DNA of 64,000 nucleotides from positions 62,001-126,000 of the forward strand of contig JAUJMU010000001.1 of NCBI GenBank assembly GCA_030446715.1, read 5' to 3'. The notes beneath the pieces are model-generated. The model saw nothing but the letters and a program-made list of their open reading frames with translations, searched no databases and was not told where the DNA came from. Made by a program: the position numbers and the translations under genes. This DNA is from Cytophagales bacterium. GTDB taxonomy: Bacteria > Bacteroidota > Bacteroidia > Cytophagales > 172606-1. Shown here in pieces: positions 25,612-34,453 of the stretch (within the stretch, counting starts at the first letter, position 1; the number at the start of each line of letters is the position of its first letter).

Positions 25612-26583
25612 ATGCCAATTGCCCGAATGCTGGCGGCGCTGAATTCCCAGATAAGTACGTTGCCCTATGGCCAGCGGCCCCCCGAGTTGTACGACCCGAT
25701 CCGGTATCTGATGCAACTGGGTGGCAAGCGGATGCGGCCCCTGTTTACCCTGCTGAGCAGTTCAATGTTTACCGATCACTGGCAGCCTTTCGTCAGACCC
25801 GCCATTGCCGTGGAAGTTTTTCACAATTTCACCCTCATGCACGATGACATTATGGACGCTGCTCCCCTGCGCCGCGGCCAGCCGACCGTGCACGTGAAGT
25901 GGAACCCCAACGTAGCCATCCTTTCCGGTGATGTCATGCTGGTGTGCGCCTACCAGCTGCTCGCCGACATTGCGCCGGGGCAACTGACTACGGTGCTGAA
26001 GAAATTTAACCGCTGCGCCGCCGAAGTGTGCGAAGGGCAGCAACTGGACATGAACTTTGAAACCCGCACCGACGTATCGGAAGCCGATTACCTGGACATG
26101 ATCCGGCTCAAAACGGCCGTACTGCTGGGTTTCAGCCTCGAATTTGGCGGTATTCTGGCCGGGGCCGACGAGAAAAACACGCGGCTCCTGTACGAAGCCG
26201 GTGAAAGCATCGGCATCGGCTTTCAGCTGAAAGACGATCTGCTGGACGTGTTTGGCGACCAGGCAAAGTTCGGCAAGCAGGTGGGCGGGGATATTATTGC
26301 CAACAAAAAGACGTTTCTGCTCATCGAAGCCCTGCAACTGGCCGGTGGCGAAGAAGGGAGACAACTCGACAAGTGGCTGCAGGCCAAAAACTTTGACCCA
26401 CAGGAGAAAGTCAGGGCTGTAACCGACATCTACAACTCCCTTGGCATTCATGAGATTACGGAAGCCAAAATGAACGAATACTTTGCCCTCGGCCTCACCT
26501 GCCTGAGTCAGATCTCGGTTCCGGCCGAACGAAAAGCGCCGCTGGTGGAGTTTGTGGAAAAGCTGATTTACCGGGAGAATTAA
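25612..26583 (+). CDS. Polyprenyl synthetase family protein
   Basis: 323 aa from the ATG at 25612; the frame also has a TTG at 25603. All-alpha trans-isoprenyl diphosphate synthase with GGKRMRPLFTLLSS, the first aspartate-rich motif LMHDDIMDAAPLRRG and the second, FQLKDDLLDVFGD. Phe at the fifth position before the first motif, as in some geranylgeranyl synthases, hints at a C15-C20 product rather than a long menaquinone chain (inference). The pathway would be isoprenoid lipids or carotenoids. Followed 169 bp later by rlmB. Confidence 0.92.
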   Translation: MPIARMLAALNSQISTLPYGQRPPELYDPIRYLMQLGGKRMRPLFTLLSSSMFTDHWQPFVRPAIAVEVFHNFTLMHDDIMDAAPLRRGQPTVHVKWNPNVAILSGDVMLVCAYQLLADIAPGQLTTVLKKFNRCAAEVCEGQQLDMNFETRTDVSEADYLDMIRLKTAVLLGFSLEFGGILAGADEKNTRLLYEAGESIGIGFQLKDDLLDVFGDQAKFGKQVGGDIIANKKTFLLIEALQLAGGEEGRQLDKWLQAKNFDPQEKVRAVTDIYNSLGIHEITEAKMNEYFALGLTCLSQISVPAERKAPLVEFVEKLIYREN

Positions 26584-26752
26584 GAAGAAAGGGGAGAAGG
26601 GGAGGCGCGAACACCAGCTTGCCTTCAGGAATGAAAACGCCTCTTCAATTTTGCTGTAATACGAAAAACAGGATGTATATACCTGAAAGAAATAAGAATA
26701 CCCTGCAGAGATGCAAACCGCTAAATAGCCAACAGCTAAACGCTTGAAAATT

Positions 26753-27550
26753 ATGGACAGACCAGATCGGGAACGCAGTGAAGGACGCCGGCATTTTACA
26801 ACGCCCCGGTCGGACAATAAAGACGCGGTTTTTGGCGTCCGGGCAGTGATTGAGACCATCCGGGCGGGCAAGGAAATAGACCGGCTGCTGATCCAGCGCG
26901 ACCTTGGCAGCTCCGACACCATTGCCGAACTGCTGCAGGTGGCCCGGGAAGCGAATGTGGTGGTGTCGCGGGTGCCGCACGAAAAACTGGACCGCATTAC
27001 CCGCAAAAACCACCAGGGCGTGATTGCCTTCGTGTCGGCGATCCGGTACGTGTCGCTGCACAATGTGCTGAGCGGTGTGTACGAAAAGGGCCAGACGCCC
27101 TTTTTGCTCATTCTGGACCGGGTTACCGATGTCCGTAATTTCGGTGCCATTGCCCGTACGGCGGAATGCGCCGGGGTACACGCCATAGTCATTCCCTTCA
27201 AAGGGGCGGCCCAGATCAATGCTGATGCCGTAAAAACTTCTTCCGGCGCACTGAACTTCATTCCCGTTTGCCGGGAGGATAACCTGAAGGATACCGTCAT
27301 TTATCTGCAGCAGAGCGGCTTGCAGGTAGTAGCCTGTACCGAAAAAGCTGAAAAAAACATCTATCAGGCCGATTACACCTCGCCCACGGCCATTATTATG
27401 GGCTCCGAGGAGGACGGTATTTCGGATGACCTGATCCGCAAATGCGACATGTTGGCCAAGATTCCTATGACGGGCAATATTGCCTCCCTCAACGTTTCGG
27501 TGGCGGCCGGTGCAGTTGTGTTCGAAGCCGTGCGGCAGCGGCTGGGGTAG
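26753..27550 (+). CDS. rlmB: 23S rRNA (guanosine-2'-O)-methyltransferase RlmB-like
   Basis: 265 aa from the ATG at 26753. N-terminal substrate-binding domain (VFGVRAVIETIRAGKEIDRLLIQ) and C-terminal SPOUT/TrmH knot with motif 1 RVTDVRNFGAIARTAECAGV, motif 2 AIIMGSEEDGIS and motif 3 IPMTGNIASLNVSVAAGAVVFE. It should 2'-O-methylate a guanosine in 23S rRNA (G2251 in E. coli), although TrmH-type paralogues share these motifs, so the exact site is inferred. Plus strand, behind the polyprenyl synthetase. Confidence 0.88.
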   Translation: MDRPDRERSEGRRHFTTPRSDNKDAVFGVRAVIETIRAGKEIDRLLIQRDLGSSDTIAELLQVAREANVVVSRVPHEKLDRITRKNHQGVIAFVSAIRYVSLHNVLSGVYEKGQTPFLLILDRVTDVRNFGAIARTAECAGVHAIVIPFKGAAQINADAVKTSSGALNFIPVCREDNLKDTVIYLQQSGLQVVACTEKAEKNIYQADYTSPTAIIMGSEEDGISDDLIRKCDMLAKIPMTGNIASLNVSVAAGAVVFEAVRQRLG

Positions 27551-27680
27551 TTATAGATTTTCATAGTTTCTCGCAGATTAGCTTCGCTGAGATAGTTTAC
27601 GCGGATAAGGTCGCAGATGACCGCAGATTCTTCATCTTTGACTGCTTATCATTCCGCATTTACCGGACTTCTGCCCTCTC

Positions 27681-27757
27681 TGTCATCCCCGGAGGGAATC
27701 TTTGCAGTGTGCAGCAATCAGTTTCTTACTCAAAAAAGATCCCCTCCGGGGATGACA
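27681..27757. repeat. Dispersed inverted repeat (TGTCATCCCCGGAGGG)
   Basis: Arms of 23 nt (27681-27703 and 27735-27757) match at 22 of 23 positions in inverted orientation and enclose a 31-nt loop. The rest of the 282-bp gap 27551-27832 shows nothing else. A REP-like element rather than a terminator, as no T-run follows. Confidence 0.65.
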
Positions 27758-27832
27758 CCCTGGGGAAGCCTATACGCTTCAAAACATAGAGCCGGAAAAG
27801 CAGACTTCTCCGGAGGCAGCCATGACCAACAG

Positions 27833-28684
27833 TCAACACCCTTTTATATCCGGCCGGCGCCTAAACTGCATGCGCCGTGGGTCTTGCCCCAGCAGGTCCT
27901 GCAAAGATTGGTACAGCCGCGGCGCTTCAACGGCCATCGACTCCGGATTTTCGAAGAACACTTCCACTGCCACCGAAAAAAACTCTGCCGGGCTGGTCTG
28001 GGCGTAATCACGCAGCAGCTGCGATTTTCCGGCTTGCATCCGCTGGTACTCCAAGTCAGCATAGGCCCGGAAATCCGCCAGCTTCTTTTCATCCAGAAAG
28101 TTATACTCCCCGTTGTAGCGGGTCCGGTTTTCAATGAGCAGGGCGTGGGCCATTTCGTGCAGGCCGACGTTCCGCGAATCGCTGGGGTCGCGGTAACCTT
28201 GCAGAAAGTGCTTCCACGACAGCACAATTACCCCGGCAGTATTTACTTCGCCCTGATGGTAATTGTCATTGATAGTGGAGTAATAGGCATCCGGGTAAAG
28301 GATAATCTTGCGGAAATGCCGGAGATTTACCGGCGGCAGGCCAAAGGTAAGCTGCACGGCACAGGCAGCTACCAGTGTTTTTACTTCGTCGGTAATGGGT
28401 AATTCACCGCGGGAAATAAATTCTTTATCGGTCAGAAACTGCCGGACCCGCTGCTCAAACCGCAGCCGGTCACGGAAATTAAGTTGCCGGTAGTAGTCGA
28501 AGGAACGGGTCAGGATCTGCCGCTGGTACTCTTGCGCCGGAAAAAACCGTCCCCGCAAACTCTGATTCCACGCCGCCACCCGCCGGATCGGGGCGTGAAA
28601 AACCATCCAGCCTACCGCGGCAGTAAAGGCAAGCACGAGCAGTACAAAGAAGACGGTCAGTATTTGCTGTGCAGCAGCTTCCAT
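27833..28684 (-). CDS. M90 family zinc metallopeptidase (MtfA-like)
   Basis: 283 aa. One N-terminal membrane helix (about 8-30), then a soluble domain with the zinc motif GLHEMAHALL (HExxH) and a downstream third ligand region, TSPAEFFSVAVEVFFENPE. Similar to E. coli MtfA and the Bacteroidota zinc-dependent peptidase family, whose E. coli member also binds the repressor Mlc. Unlike cytosolic MtfA, this one is membrane-anchored. Monocistronic. Confidence 0.88.
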   Translation of the reverse strand: MEAAAQQILTVFFVLLVLAFTAAVGWMVFHAPIRRVAAWNQSLRGRFFPAQEYQRQILTRSFDYYRQLNFRDRLRFEQRVRQFLTDKEFISRGELPITDEVKTLVAACAVQLTFGLPPVNLRHFRKIILYPDAYYSTINDNYHQGEVNTAGVIVLSWKHFLQGYRDPSDSRNVGLHEMAHALLIENRTRYNGEYNFLDEKKLADFRAYADLEYQRMQAGKSQLLRDYAQTSPAEFFSVAVEVFFENPESMAVEAPRLYQSLQDLLGQDPRRMQFRRRPDIKGC

Positions 28685-28854
28685 TTCGGGATGTTAGACG
28701 GGAGACAGGAGATAAAAGATGCCATGGGCATTCCGTTGCTGTACCCCCACCGTGCCCGTTTCGCCTACTGTCTGCACCAACCTGCTGAATTTCACATCAC
28801 CGGAAAAGAACGGCACCGTCTGTAAACGGTGCCGCAGCGGTATTTTCCTCCATT

Positions 28855-29233
28855 ATGCAACTAAATGCGATTAACTCCCATCAGCCGGCAACCTTCTTCA
28901 CCTCCCGTTCATCGCGTGGAAGGCCGCCACGTTTTTTTCCGCGCCGGCACATCGGTGCTGCTGTGTTTTATCGCCGAAAAAACAAAGGAAGACAAGAACT
29001 TACCGCCGCACTACGGGTCGGGCCGGCTGCACATGGCTTTTGAGGTAGCTCAGGCAGACTATGAAGTCTGGAAGGAGAAAGTCAGGGAAGCGGGCATCGC
29101 AGTTATTCACCAAGAACCCTGGAAGGGCAATTACCACTCCTTCTACTTTCATGACCCCGACGGCCACGTACTTGAGATCGTGCCGGAAGGCATGTGCGGG
29201 CAGGGTAAAGAAATTTTGAACGCTGAATGCTGA
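28855..29233 (+). pseudogene. VOC/glyoxalase family gene, N-terminus damaged
   Basis: The open frame 28865-29233 (122 aa) matches the second half of a vicinal-oxygen-chelate protein: VFFRAGTSVLLCFIAEKTK, GRLHMAFEVAQADYEVWKEK, IAVIHQEPWKGNYHSFYFHDPDGHVLEIV. The first half of the fold (usual VxDLxxSxxFY region) is lacking; the first 25 residues are atypical. An ATG ten bases upstream, in another frame, reads MQLNAIN, a usual family start, which suggests a deletion plus a frame change. A short functional variant is possible but less likely. Confidence 0.6.
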
Positions 29234-29247
29234 ATTATAGATTCTAG

Positions 29248-29327
29248 ATTTTGAATTATGAATTAAACCCTCTCACGGACAGTATGTTATTATACTCATT
29301 CAAAATTCAGAATTTATAATTCAAAAT
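29248..29327. repeat. AT-rich inverted repeat
   Basis: ATTTTGAATTATGAATT (29248-29264) is matched in inverted form at 29311-29327 with one mismatch. It fills the gap between the VOC remnant and the SDR gene. Confidence 0.6.
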
Positions 29328-29338
29328 TGTTTTCCTGC

Positions 29339-30073
29339 TTACCCGTTCTTCAGAATACGGTCGGCCACGGCGGGAGCCAGCCGGCTGATCAGCCTCAGCA
29401 GTTTTACCTTCCCGATACTGACCTCAAACCGGTCCCTCTCAAACGCCCTCATAAATTCATCCACCAGTTGCTGCGGACTGATTTTGCGGCTGCCCCGGCC
29501 GGCGGTCATGGGCGTATCCACCACCGGCGGAATGATCTCAAACACTTTGACCGGCGAACCTTCCAGCTGGTAGCGCAGGGCTTTGGTAAACAGGTGCAGA
29601 CCGGCCTTGGTGGCGCAGTACACCGGTGCCGACTTTTTGGGCACCAGTCCCAGACCCGACGTCACATGCACGATGGCGGCTTGCGGCTGCACGGAAAGAA
29701 CGGGCAGCAACAGCCCGCAGAGGGTAACCGGCACGGTCAGGTTAAGACGGATTTCATACTCCGCCCGGTCCGGAATGTCTTCCTGCCCCAGAAAATGGTA
29801 ATTATACTGAATGGCGGCATTATTAATCAATACGTTCACGTCCGGGTGTTGCTGCTGCACGTACCGCACCAGTCCGCCGGGCCCATCGGCCGCCGCCAGG
29901 TCGCACCGGAACGGATACAGGTCCGGAAACCGGCTTTGCAGCGTTGCCAGCGACTCCGGATTACGACCCACGGCGATGACGGCATTGTTTAGTTGTAGAA
30001 AGCGTTCGGCCAGTGCCAGGCCAATGCCCGAGGTAGCACCGGTGATGAGTATTTTGTTGCCCGATGTTTTCAT
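29339..30073 (-). CDS. SDR family oxidoreductase
   Basis: 244 aa. Classical short-chain dehydrogenase: cofactor motif ILITGATSGIGLALAERF, NNAAIQYNYHF (NNAG-like motif) and the catalytic pattern with VHVTSGLGL (Ser) and YCATKAGL (Tyr and Lys). The AVGRNPESL after strand 2 suggests NADP(H). The sequence PVVDTPMTAGRGSRKISPQQL near the end is typical of the DltE-like Bacteroidota group. Substrate unknown. Likely the last gene of the HxlR-Crp-SDR minus-strand set. Confidence 0.88.
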   Translation of the reverse strand: MKTSGNKILITGATSGIGLALAERFLQLNNAVIAVGRNPESLATLQSRFPDLYPFRCDLAAADGPGGLVRYVQQQHPDVNVLINNAAIQYNYHFLGQEDIPDRAEYEIRLNLTVPVTLCGLLLPVLSVQPQAAIVHVTSGLGLVPKKSAPVYCATKAGLHLFTKALRYQLEGSPVKVFEIIPPVVDTPMTAGRGSRKISPQQLVDEFMRAFERDRFEVSIGKVKLLRLISRLAPAVADRILKNG

Positions 30074-30224
30074 TTTTTTCGGGCGAATATCGGCTGCGGG
30101 AATGCCAAAATCGTTTACATAGGTAAAGAAATGATATTTTGCTTCTTAGTCATCGTCCTTAATCATCGATTTTGATGAATAAAAGCTGAACTGATGCCGG
30201 CCAGTTACCGGAACCGGAAATACT

Positions 30225-30794
30225 TCAGCCCTTTCTGGCCCGGATGCGGCTTAGCTGGGTGGGCGTAATGCCGAGGTAAGAGGCGATGTGGTACTGGGGA
30301 ATACGGCTCTCAAGGTCCGGAAACGCCCCGCGGAACAGGCTGTAACGGGCTTCGGCATCCAGCAGCACCAGTTCGATCTCCCGCTTTTCCTTCTCGACAA
30401 AAAAGGCTTCGGCCAGGCGGCGGGCAAACCGTTCGAGAGCCGGAAACCGGTCGTACAACGCCTCTGCCTGCCGGTAATCGGCCACCAGCAGCCGGCAAGT
30501 TTCCAGCGCCTGCACAGTAATCTGATTTACACTTCCGGTGGTGAGGGAACTGTACGCGCCTACGAAACAGAATGGTACGTGCAGGGTTTTGTTGTACTCC
30601 GTACCACGGCTGTCGGTGACGCAGGCCCGCATGACGCCTTCCAGCAGAAAGCCGATCCGGTTTTCCACGCCGCCCTGCCGGGCGAAAAAATCACCTTTGC
30701 TTAGCAACTGCGGCGTAAAAAGTGCCCCAAACGCCTCCCATGCGTCATCCGGAAGGGTAGTAAAATTCTGGAGATATGTTCTCAGCTCCTGCAC
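30225..30794 (-). CDS. Crp/Fnr family transcriptional regulator
   Basis: 189 aa. A cyclic-nucleotide-binding-like beta roll (about 20-115), LLSKGDFFARQGGVENRIGFLLEGVMRA, then a long helix and a short winged helix whose recognition helix lies in IASYLGITPTQLSRIRAR. In Bacteroidota this subgroup often sits beside an oxidoreductase gene and its ligand is unknown. It lies 11 bp after the HxlR-type gene and 151 bp before the SDR gene, so the three are probably co-regulated. Confidence 0.88.
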   Translation of the reverse strand: MQELRTYLQNFTTLPDDAWEAFGALFTPQLLSKGDFFARQGGVENRIGFLLEGVMRACVTDSRGTEYNKTLHVPFCFVGAYSSLTTGSVNQITVQALETCRLLVADYRQAEALYDRFPALERFARRLAEAFFVEKEKREIELVLLDAEARYSLFRGAFPDLESRIPQYHIASYLGITPTQLSRIRARKG

Positions 30795-30805
30795 AGCCTC
30801 CCGGG

Positions 30806-31139
30806 TTACGCCCTGCCGTTCAGGTCCTGCATTTCCAGCCCGAAAGCCTTGATGGCTTCGATCATCGGCAGCACTTTTTTTCCCTTGCCGGTCAGAAAAT
30901 ACTCAACCCGGGGCGGAATTTCGTGGTACGACTTTTTACTGAGAATTTCTGCATCTACCAGGCTCTTCAGCTCCTGAATGAGCATCTTCTCGCTGATGTC
31001 GGGCAGCAGCCGTTTCAGCTCGCCGTAGCGCCGCACGTCGTGCCCCACCTGATTGATGATTTGCAGCTTCCACTTGCCGCCCACCAGTTCCAAAGCCCTT
31101 TTTACGGGGCATTCTACTACGGGAATTGCTTTTTTCCAT
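30806..31139 (-). pseudogene. HxlR-type winged-helix regulator with apparent frameshift
   Basis: The main frame gives ELVGGKWKLQIINQVGH, RYGELKRLLPDISEKML and HEIPPRVEYFLTGKGK, a typical HxlR winged helix (MarR-like, redox or electrophile sensing). Without correction it must start at TTG 31093, inside the conserved block. The block's normal beginning, KAIPVVECPVKRALELVGG, with the HxlR cysteine, is open just upstream in the same frame but has no start codon. The only nearby ATG (31139) leads into it if one A is removed from the A6 run (31130-31135). So either a frameshift, slippage control, or a sequencing error. Confidence 0.7.
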
Positions 31140-31226
31140 TTTTTTATGCCTGCTGATCAATAATTCTAACCAGAAAGTAAGCACCCTACCAACGGGTAAG
31201 TACTGACAAAACAAAAGTAAGTTATT

Positions 31227-31234
31227 TACCTTTG
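31227..31234 (+). promoter_or_regulatory. Promoter -7 element of the DsbA-like operon
   Basis: TACCTTTG matches TAnnTTTG, 53 bp before the start codon. GTAA/TTAC half-sites around 31217-31230 could be bound by the divergent HxlR-type regulator. No clear -33 TTTG at the proper distance. Confidence 0.55.
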
Positions 31235-31287
31235 CGACGCAAACGCGGCCTTGCCGTTACGGTAATAGTAAACCATACAATTCACTT

Positions 31288-31932
31288 ATGGAAAAAGCGA
31301 AAATCATCTACGTGTACGACGCCTTGTGCGGCTGGTGCTACGGGTTCAGCCCGGTAATTACGGCCGTACACGAAAAGTACGGGGACGAACTGGCGTTTGA
31401 AGTAATTTCCGGCGGCATGATAACCGGCAAGCGTATCGGCCCTATCGGCGAGGTGGCGCCCTACATCAGCTGGGCCTACAAGGAGGTAGAAAACACCACC
31501 GGTGTAGAGTTCGGTGAGGGCTTTCTGGAAGGCGTGCTGAAGGACGGTAAGACAGTATTCAGTTCCATTAAACCGGCCGTGGCTTTGTCAGTATTCAAGA
31601 CCTGGCTGCCGGGCAAAGCGGTAGAATTTGCCGGAACCCTGCAAAAGGCGGTTTACTTTGATGGTATCGCACCCGAACAGGCTGAAGCTTACGGGCCTTA
31701 CGCGGAAGCGTATGGCATTCCGGCCGGTGAATTTGTGGAGAAAATGAAGGACGAAGCTTACCTGAAGCTGGCGGAAAAGGACTTTCAGAAATCTGCCGCA
31801 CTGGAAGTAAACGGTTTTCCTTCCGTCTTTTTCGTGCAGGGAGACACGGCCTGGCTTATTGCCCGCGGCTATACACCCTTTGAGCCACTCGACGAAAGAA
31901 TACAGAAGCTGCTGCATCCGCAAACGACTTAA
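31288..31932 (+). CDS. DsbA family (FrnE-like) thiol oxidoreductase
   Basis: 214 aa, no signal peptide, thus cytosolic. Thioredoxin fold with the active motif ALCGWCYGFSP (CxxC = CGWC) near residue 14, a large helical insertion and the cis-Pro loop NGFPSVFFVQGD. Resembles the DsbA-like FrnE group, which can reduce or isomerise disulfides or act as 2-hydroxychromene isomerase-like enzymes. Divergent from an HxlR-type regulator, the usual arrangement for redox or electrophile-induced genes. First of three plus-strand genes. Confidence 0.85.
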   Translation: MEKAKIIYVYDALCGWCYGFSPVITAVHEKYGDELAFEVISGGMITGKRIGPIGEVAPYISWAYKEVENTTGVEFGEGFLEGVLKDGKTVFSSIKPAVALSVFKTWLPGKAVEFAGTLQKAVYFDGIAPEQAEAYGPYAEAYGIPAGEFVEKMKDEAYLKLAEKDFQKSAALEVNGFPSVFFVQGDTAWLIARGYTPFEPLDERIQKLLHPQTT

Positions 31933-31950
31933 CCATAACCCGACAAGACT

Positions 31951-32583
31951 ATGAAAACAATTGCATTATTTGGCATTACGGGCCGCACTGGCCTGCCACT
32001 GGCCGAGATGCTCCTGCAGGAAGGCTACAAGATCAAGGCTTTGGCCCGGAACCCCGGCAAACTCACCCTGACCCACCCCAATCTGGCGGTCATCAAAGGC
32101 GATGTGCTCAACTACGAAGATGTGCGTAAAACCGTAGAGGGCACGGATATGGTGGTCAGTGTGATCGGGCCCACCAAAGATTCGCCGCCCCTCATGCAGA
32201 CCAACGGCACCCGGAATATCGTGAAGGCCATACAGCAGTACGGTCTCCGGCGGATCATCAGTATGACCGGAGGTGGCGTTGCCGCCGAACCCGACCAGCC
32301 CAAAATGCCCGACAAGATCATCAAGTTCATTATGAATGTGGTGGCCAAAAGGGTCCTCGAAGATGGTACTGCCCACGCCGAAGTACTGAAAGGCACCAAC
32401 CTCGACTGGACCATCGTGCGTGGACCGCGCCTTACCAACGGCCCGCTGACCCATAAGTACCGCGTAGGCTGGGTAGGCGTAAACGCCAGTACTTCCGCCT
32501 CCCGGAAAGACATTGCCCACTTCATTGCCGGCGAACTGAAATCGGGCAAGTTCGTGCGCCAGATGCCGTTTATCAGCAATTGA
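31951..32583 (+). CDS. NAD(P)-binding protein, atypical SDR (NmrA/BVR-B-like)
   Basis: 210 aa. Rossmann fold with GITGRTGLPLAEMLLQEG and KALARNPGKL, then VVSVIGPTKDS and ISMTGGGVA in place of a classical catalytic triad. This is the atypical SDR5-like group (biliverdin reductase B / flavin reductase-like NAD(P)H-binding). It starts 18 bp after the DsbA-like gene and should be co-transcribed. Probably a redox sensor or quinone or flavin reductase; substrate unknown. Confidence 0.85.
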   Translation: MKTIALFGITGRTGLPLAEMLLQEGYKIKALARNPGKLTLTHPNLAVIKGDVLNYEDVRKTVEGTDMVVSVIGPTKDSPPLMQTNGTRNIVKAIQQYGLRRIISMTGGGVAAEPDQPKMPDKIIKFIMNVVAKRVLEDGTAHAEVLKGTNLDWTIVRGPRLTNGPLTHKYRVGWVGVNASTSASRKDIAHFIAGELKSGKFVRQMPFISN

Positions 32584-32655
32584 GCAACTTTTAGCTATTG
32601 GCTTTTCAGCTATTAGTTCTGAATTAGTTCTGAATGAAAGACTACAGAAGTTCTG

Positions 32656-32720
32656 GTATGTGATCAGCGTCATTGCGGGGAACTGCGGCTGACTTGTGCG
32701 TGAGCATGACGAAGCAATCT
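32656..32720. repeat. Half copy of the GTATGTGAT palindromic repeat
   Basis: GTATGTGATCAGCGTCATTG and, further on, GCATGACGAAGCAA match the left half of the 24187-24359 repeat. Only one arm is present. Confidence 0.65.
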
Positions 32721-32752
32721 GTTACGGCGATACGGTTTTTAAATTTTTCGTC

Positions 32753-33622
32753 ATGAAATTCAAAGTACTCGTAACGGGAGCCACCGGAAATGCAGGGTCG
32801 GAAACCATCCGGTATCTGATCCGGAAATACACCGGCACCAACGAGGTAACCGCTGCCGTGCAGGACGTACACAAAGCCCGGCACAGCCTCAATCTGCCGG
32901 GATTGCACTATGTTACGTTTCATTTTGAAAACCTCTCCTCGGTAAAAGCGGCCCTGACCGGCATGGACAAACTCTTTCTGCTCCGCCCGCCGCAAATATC
33001 AGACGTAAACAAGTTTATAAAACCGGTTATCCTTGCCGCCAGAGAAGCCGGCGTAAAGCACATTGTTTTTCTTTCCCTGCAGGGCGTGGAGCACAACAAA
33101 ATAACGCCTCACTACAAAATCGAGCAGATCATTCTGGCCGAAAATATTCCCTACACTTTCCTGCGGCCCAGCTTTTTCATGCAGAATCTTTCCACCACCC
33201 ACCGGCAGGAGATTGCGCACCGGAATGAGATTTTTATTCCCGCCGGGCGGGGCAAAACCAACTTCGTGGACGTGCGGGACCTGGGCGAAGTGGCCGCCCT
33301 GACGCTGAGCAGCAACGAACACCTGAACCGCGCTTACGAACTGACCGGCTCCACTGCCCACGATTATTACGGAATTGCTGCCATCCTGAGCCGGATACTG
33401 GGCCGCACCATCCGGTACAAGGACCCGTCGGTGCTCAGCTTCTTCTGGCGCAAGTGGCAGCAGGGAACTCCCGTAGCCTTTATTGTCGTAATGACAGCCC
33501 TGTACACCGTAGCTAAGCTTGGCAGGGCCGCGGGCTATTCTCCGGAACTAAAGGAGTTGCTGGGTCGGGAACCCACTGCGTTTGAGCAGTTTGCGGATGA
33601 CTTTAAGGACGCATGGGCGTAA
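32753..33622 (+). CDS. NmrA-like NAD(P)-binding protein
   Basis: 289 aa from the ATG at 32753; the longer upstream frame runs into the repeat. Rossmann fold: KVLVTGATGNAGSETIRYLI, then LRPPQISDVNKFIKPVILAAREAGVKHIVFLSL, YTFLRPSFFMQNL and a NmrA-type C-terminal domain. Such proteins sense NADP(H) or reduce quinones (QorB, HSCARG). The final helix near 250-275 is hydrophobic. Third gene of the plus set starting with the DsbA-like protein, 169 bp from the second, with a repeat between. Confidence 0.85.
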   Translation: MKFKVLVTGATGNAGSETIRYLIRKYTGTNEVTAAVQDVHKARHSLNLPGLHYVTFHFENLSSVKAALTGMDKLFLLRPPQISDVNKFIKPVILAAREAGVKHIVFLSLQGVEHNKITPHYKIEQIILAENIPYTFLRPSFFMQNLSTTHRQEIAHRNEIFIPAGRGKTNFVDVRDLGEVAALTLSSNEHLNRAYELTGSTAHDYYGIAAILSRILGRTIRYKDPSVLSFFWRKWQQGTPVAFIVVMTALYTVAKLGRAAGYSPELKELLGREPTAFEQFADDFKDAWA

Positions 33623-33761
33623 GCAGTTATTTGTTATTGGTTTCTCGTTGTCAGATAAATAGATATTTGACAATACCATTGATGACGTATTACCATCATC
33701 CCTTCATCTTAAAGGTGGGTTATCTTAAGGGCGAGGATGACAGGAAAGAGCTGCGGATATG

Positions 33762-33815
33762 CGGGCCGGGAGGCCCTGTCAATCCTCGTCAGCCGGCTGG
33801 AGCCGGGCGACTGCG
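33762..33815. repeat. Dispersed repeat R2 (GGCCGGGAGGCCC...GAGCCGGGCGACTG)
   Basis: GGGCCGGGAGGCCC, then CGTCAGCCGGC and GAGCCGGGCGACTGCG, closely match sequences at 46211-46261 and, inverted, 46010-46061. The gap 33623-33919 has no gene. Confidence 0.65.
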
Positions 33816-33868
33816 GGGGGAAAACCGGGAAATGCTGATCCAGTACTGCTTTTGCACAGAACTTAAAA

Positions 33869-33901
33869 AAACCCGGAAGGTTTCCGAAACCTTCCGGGTT
33901 T
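33869..33901 (-). terminator. Terminator of the 33920-34363 lipoprotein gene
   Basis: A 16-bp perfect stem AAACCCGGAAGGTTTC/GAAACCTTCCGGGTTT with one unpaired central base. Read on the minus strand it is followed by a run of seven T. Confidence 0.85.
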
Positions 33902-33919
33902 AAGCCGTCTTACTGCCTC

Positions 33920-34363
33920 CTATTCACAATCCGTGCGGACAAACTCGTTCCCAAAAGACAGCTTGACCGGATCTTTAAAAACCACCTTGCCGTCCCGTTC
34001 CTCCATTTCGGCAAAGCCCTGAATCAGTTTATTGCCCTCTACCCGGAATACCACCTCCATCACTGACTTCTGTCCTTCGGAGGTAAAGGTATAATCGGCC
34101 AGAATAATGTCGTTGTTCAGCGTGCCGGCCAGGTTACCCTTGCTGTCGTCCTTTTCGGCGTAATCGAAGTCCAGCGTGCCGTTTACTTTGCCGCTGTCAA
34201 TCCGGATGCGTGCTTTGGCAGTGCTTTCTCCGACGCCCCAGGTGTAGCACTGGTAAGGGCTGGCCGCAGCGTTTTCCGGAGGGGTCTGTCCGGTGCGGGA
34301 TTTTTCCGGCTGGCAGGAGGCCAGCCATGCAACAGTAAAGAAGCAAACCATAGCTTTACTCAT
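33920..34363 (-). CDS. Lipoprotein of unknown function
   Basis: 147 aa from the ATG at 34363, giving MSKAMVCFFTVAWLASCQPE (lipobox LASC); an upstream in-frame start adds 27 non-signal residues. After a Pro/Ala-rich linker the mature part looks like a small all-beta domain: YQCYTWGVGESTAKARIRIDS, VNGTLDFDYAEKDDSKGNLAG, MEVVFRVEGNKLIQGFAEM. Many Bacteroidota carry such proteins; no role known. Last before a strong terminator. Confidence 0.7.
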   Translation of the reverse strand: MSKAMVCFFTVAWLASCQPEKSRTGQTPPENAAASPYQCYTWGVGESTAKARIRIDSGKVNGTLDFDYAEKDDSKGNLAGTLNNDIILADYTFTSEGQKSVMEVVFRVEGNKLIQGFAEMEERDGKVVFKDPVKLSFGNEFVRTDCE

Positions 34364-34453
34364 AAAAACTCCTTCTGGTGAAGCAAATACTCTGTTGATC
34401 AAACTTTTATATATTAAATAACCCTGCCGCAAACAAAGTGACACCGGCGCGGC

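Noticed and set aside
25762-27300. 512-aa minus-strand frame across polyprenyl synthetase and rlmB
   Set aside because: It spans two well-identified plus-strand genes and their gap.
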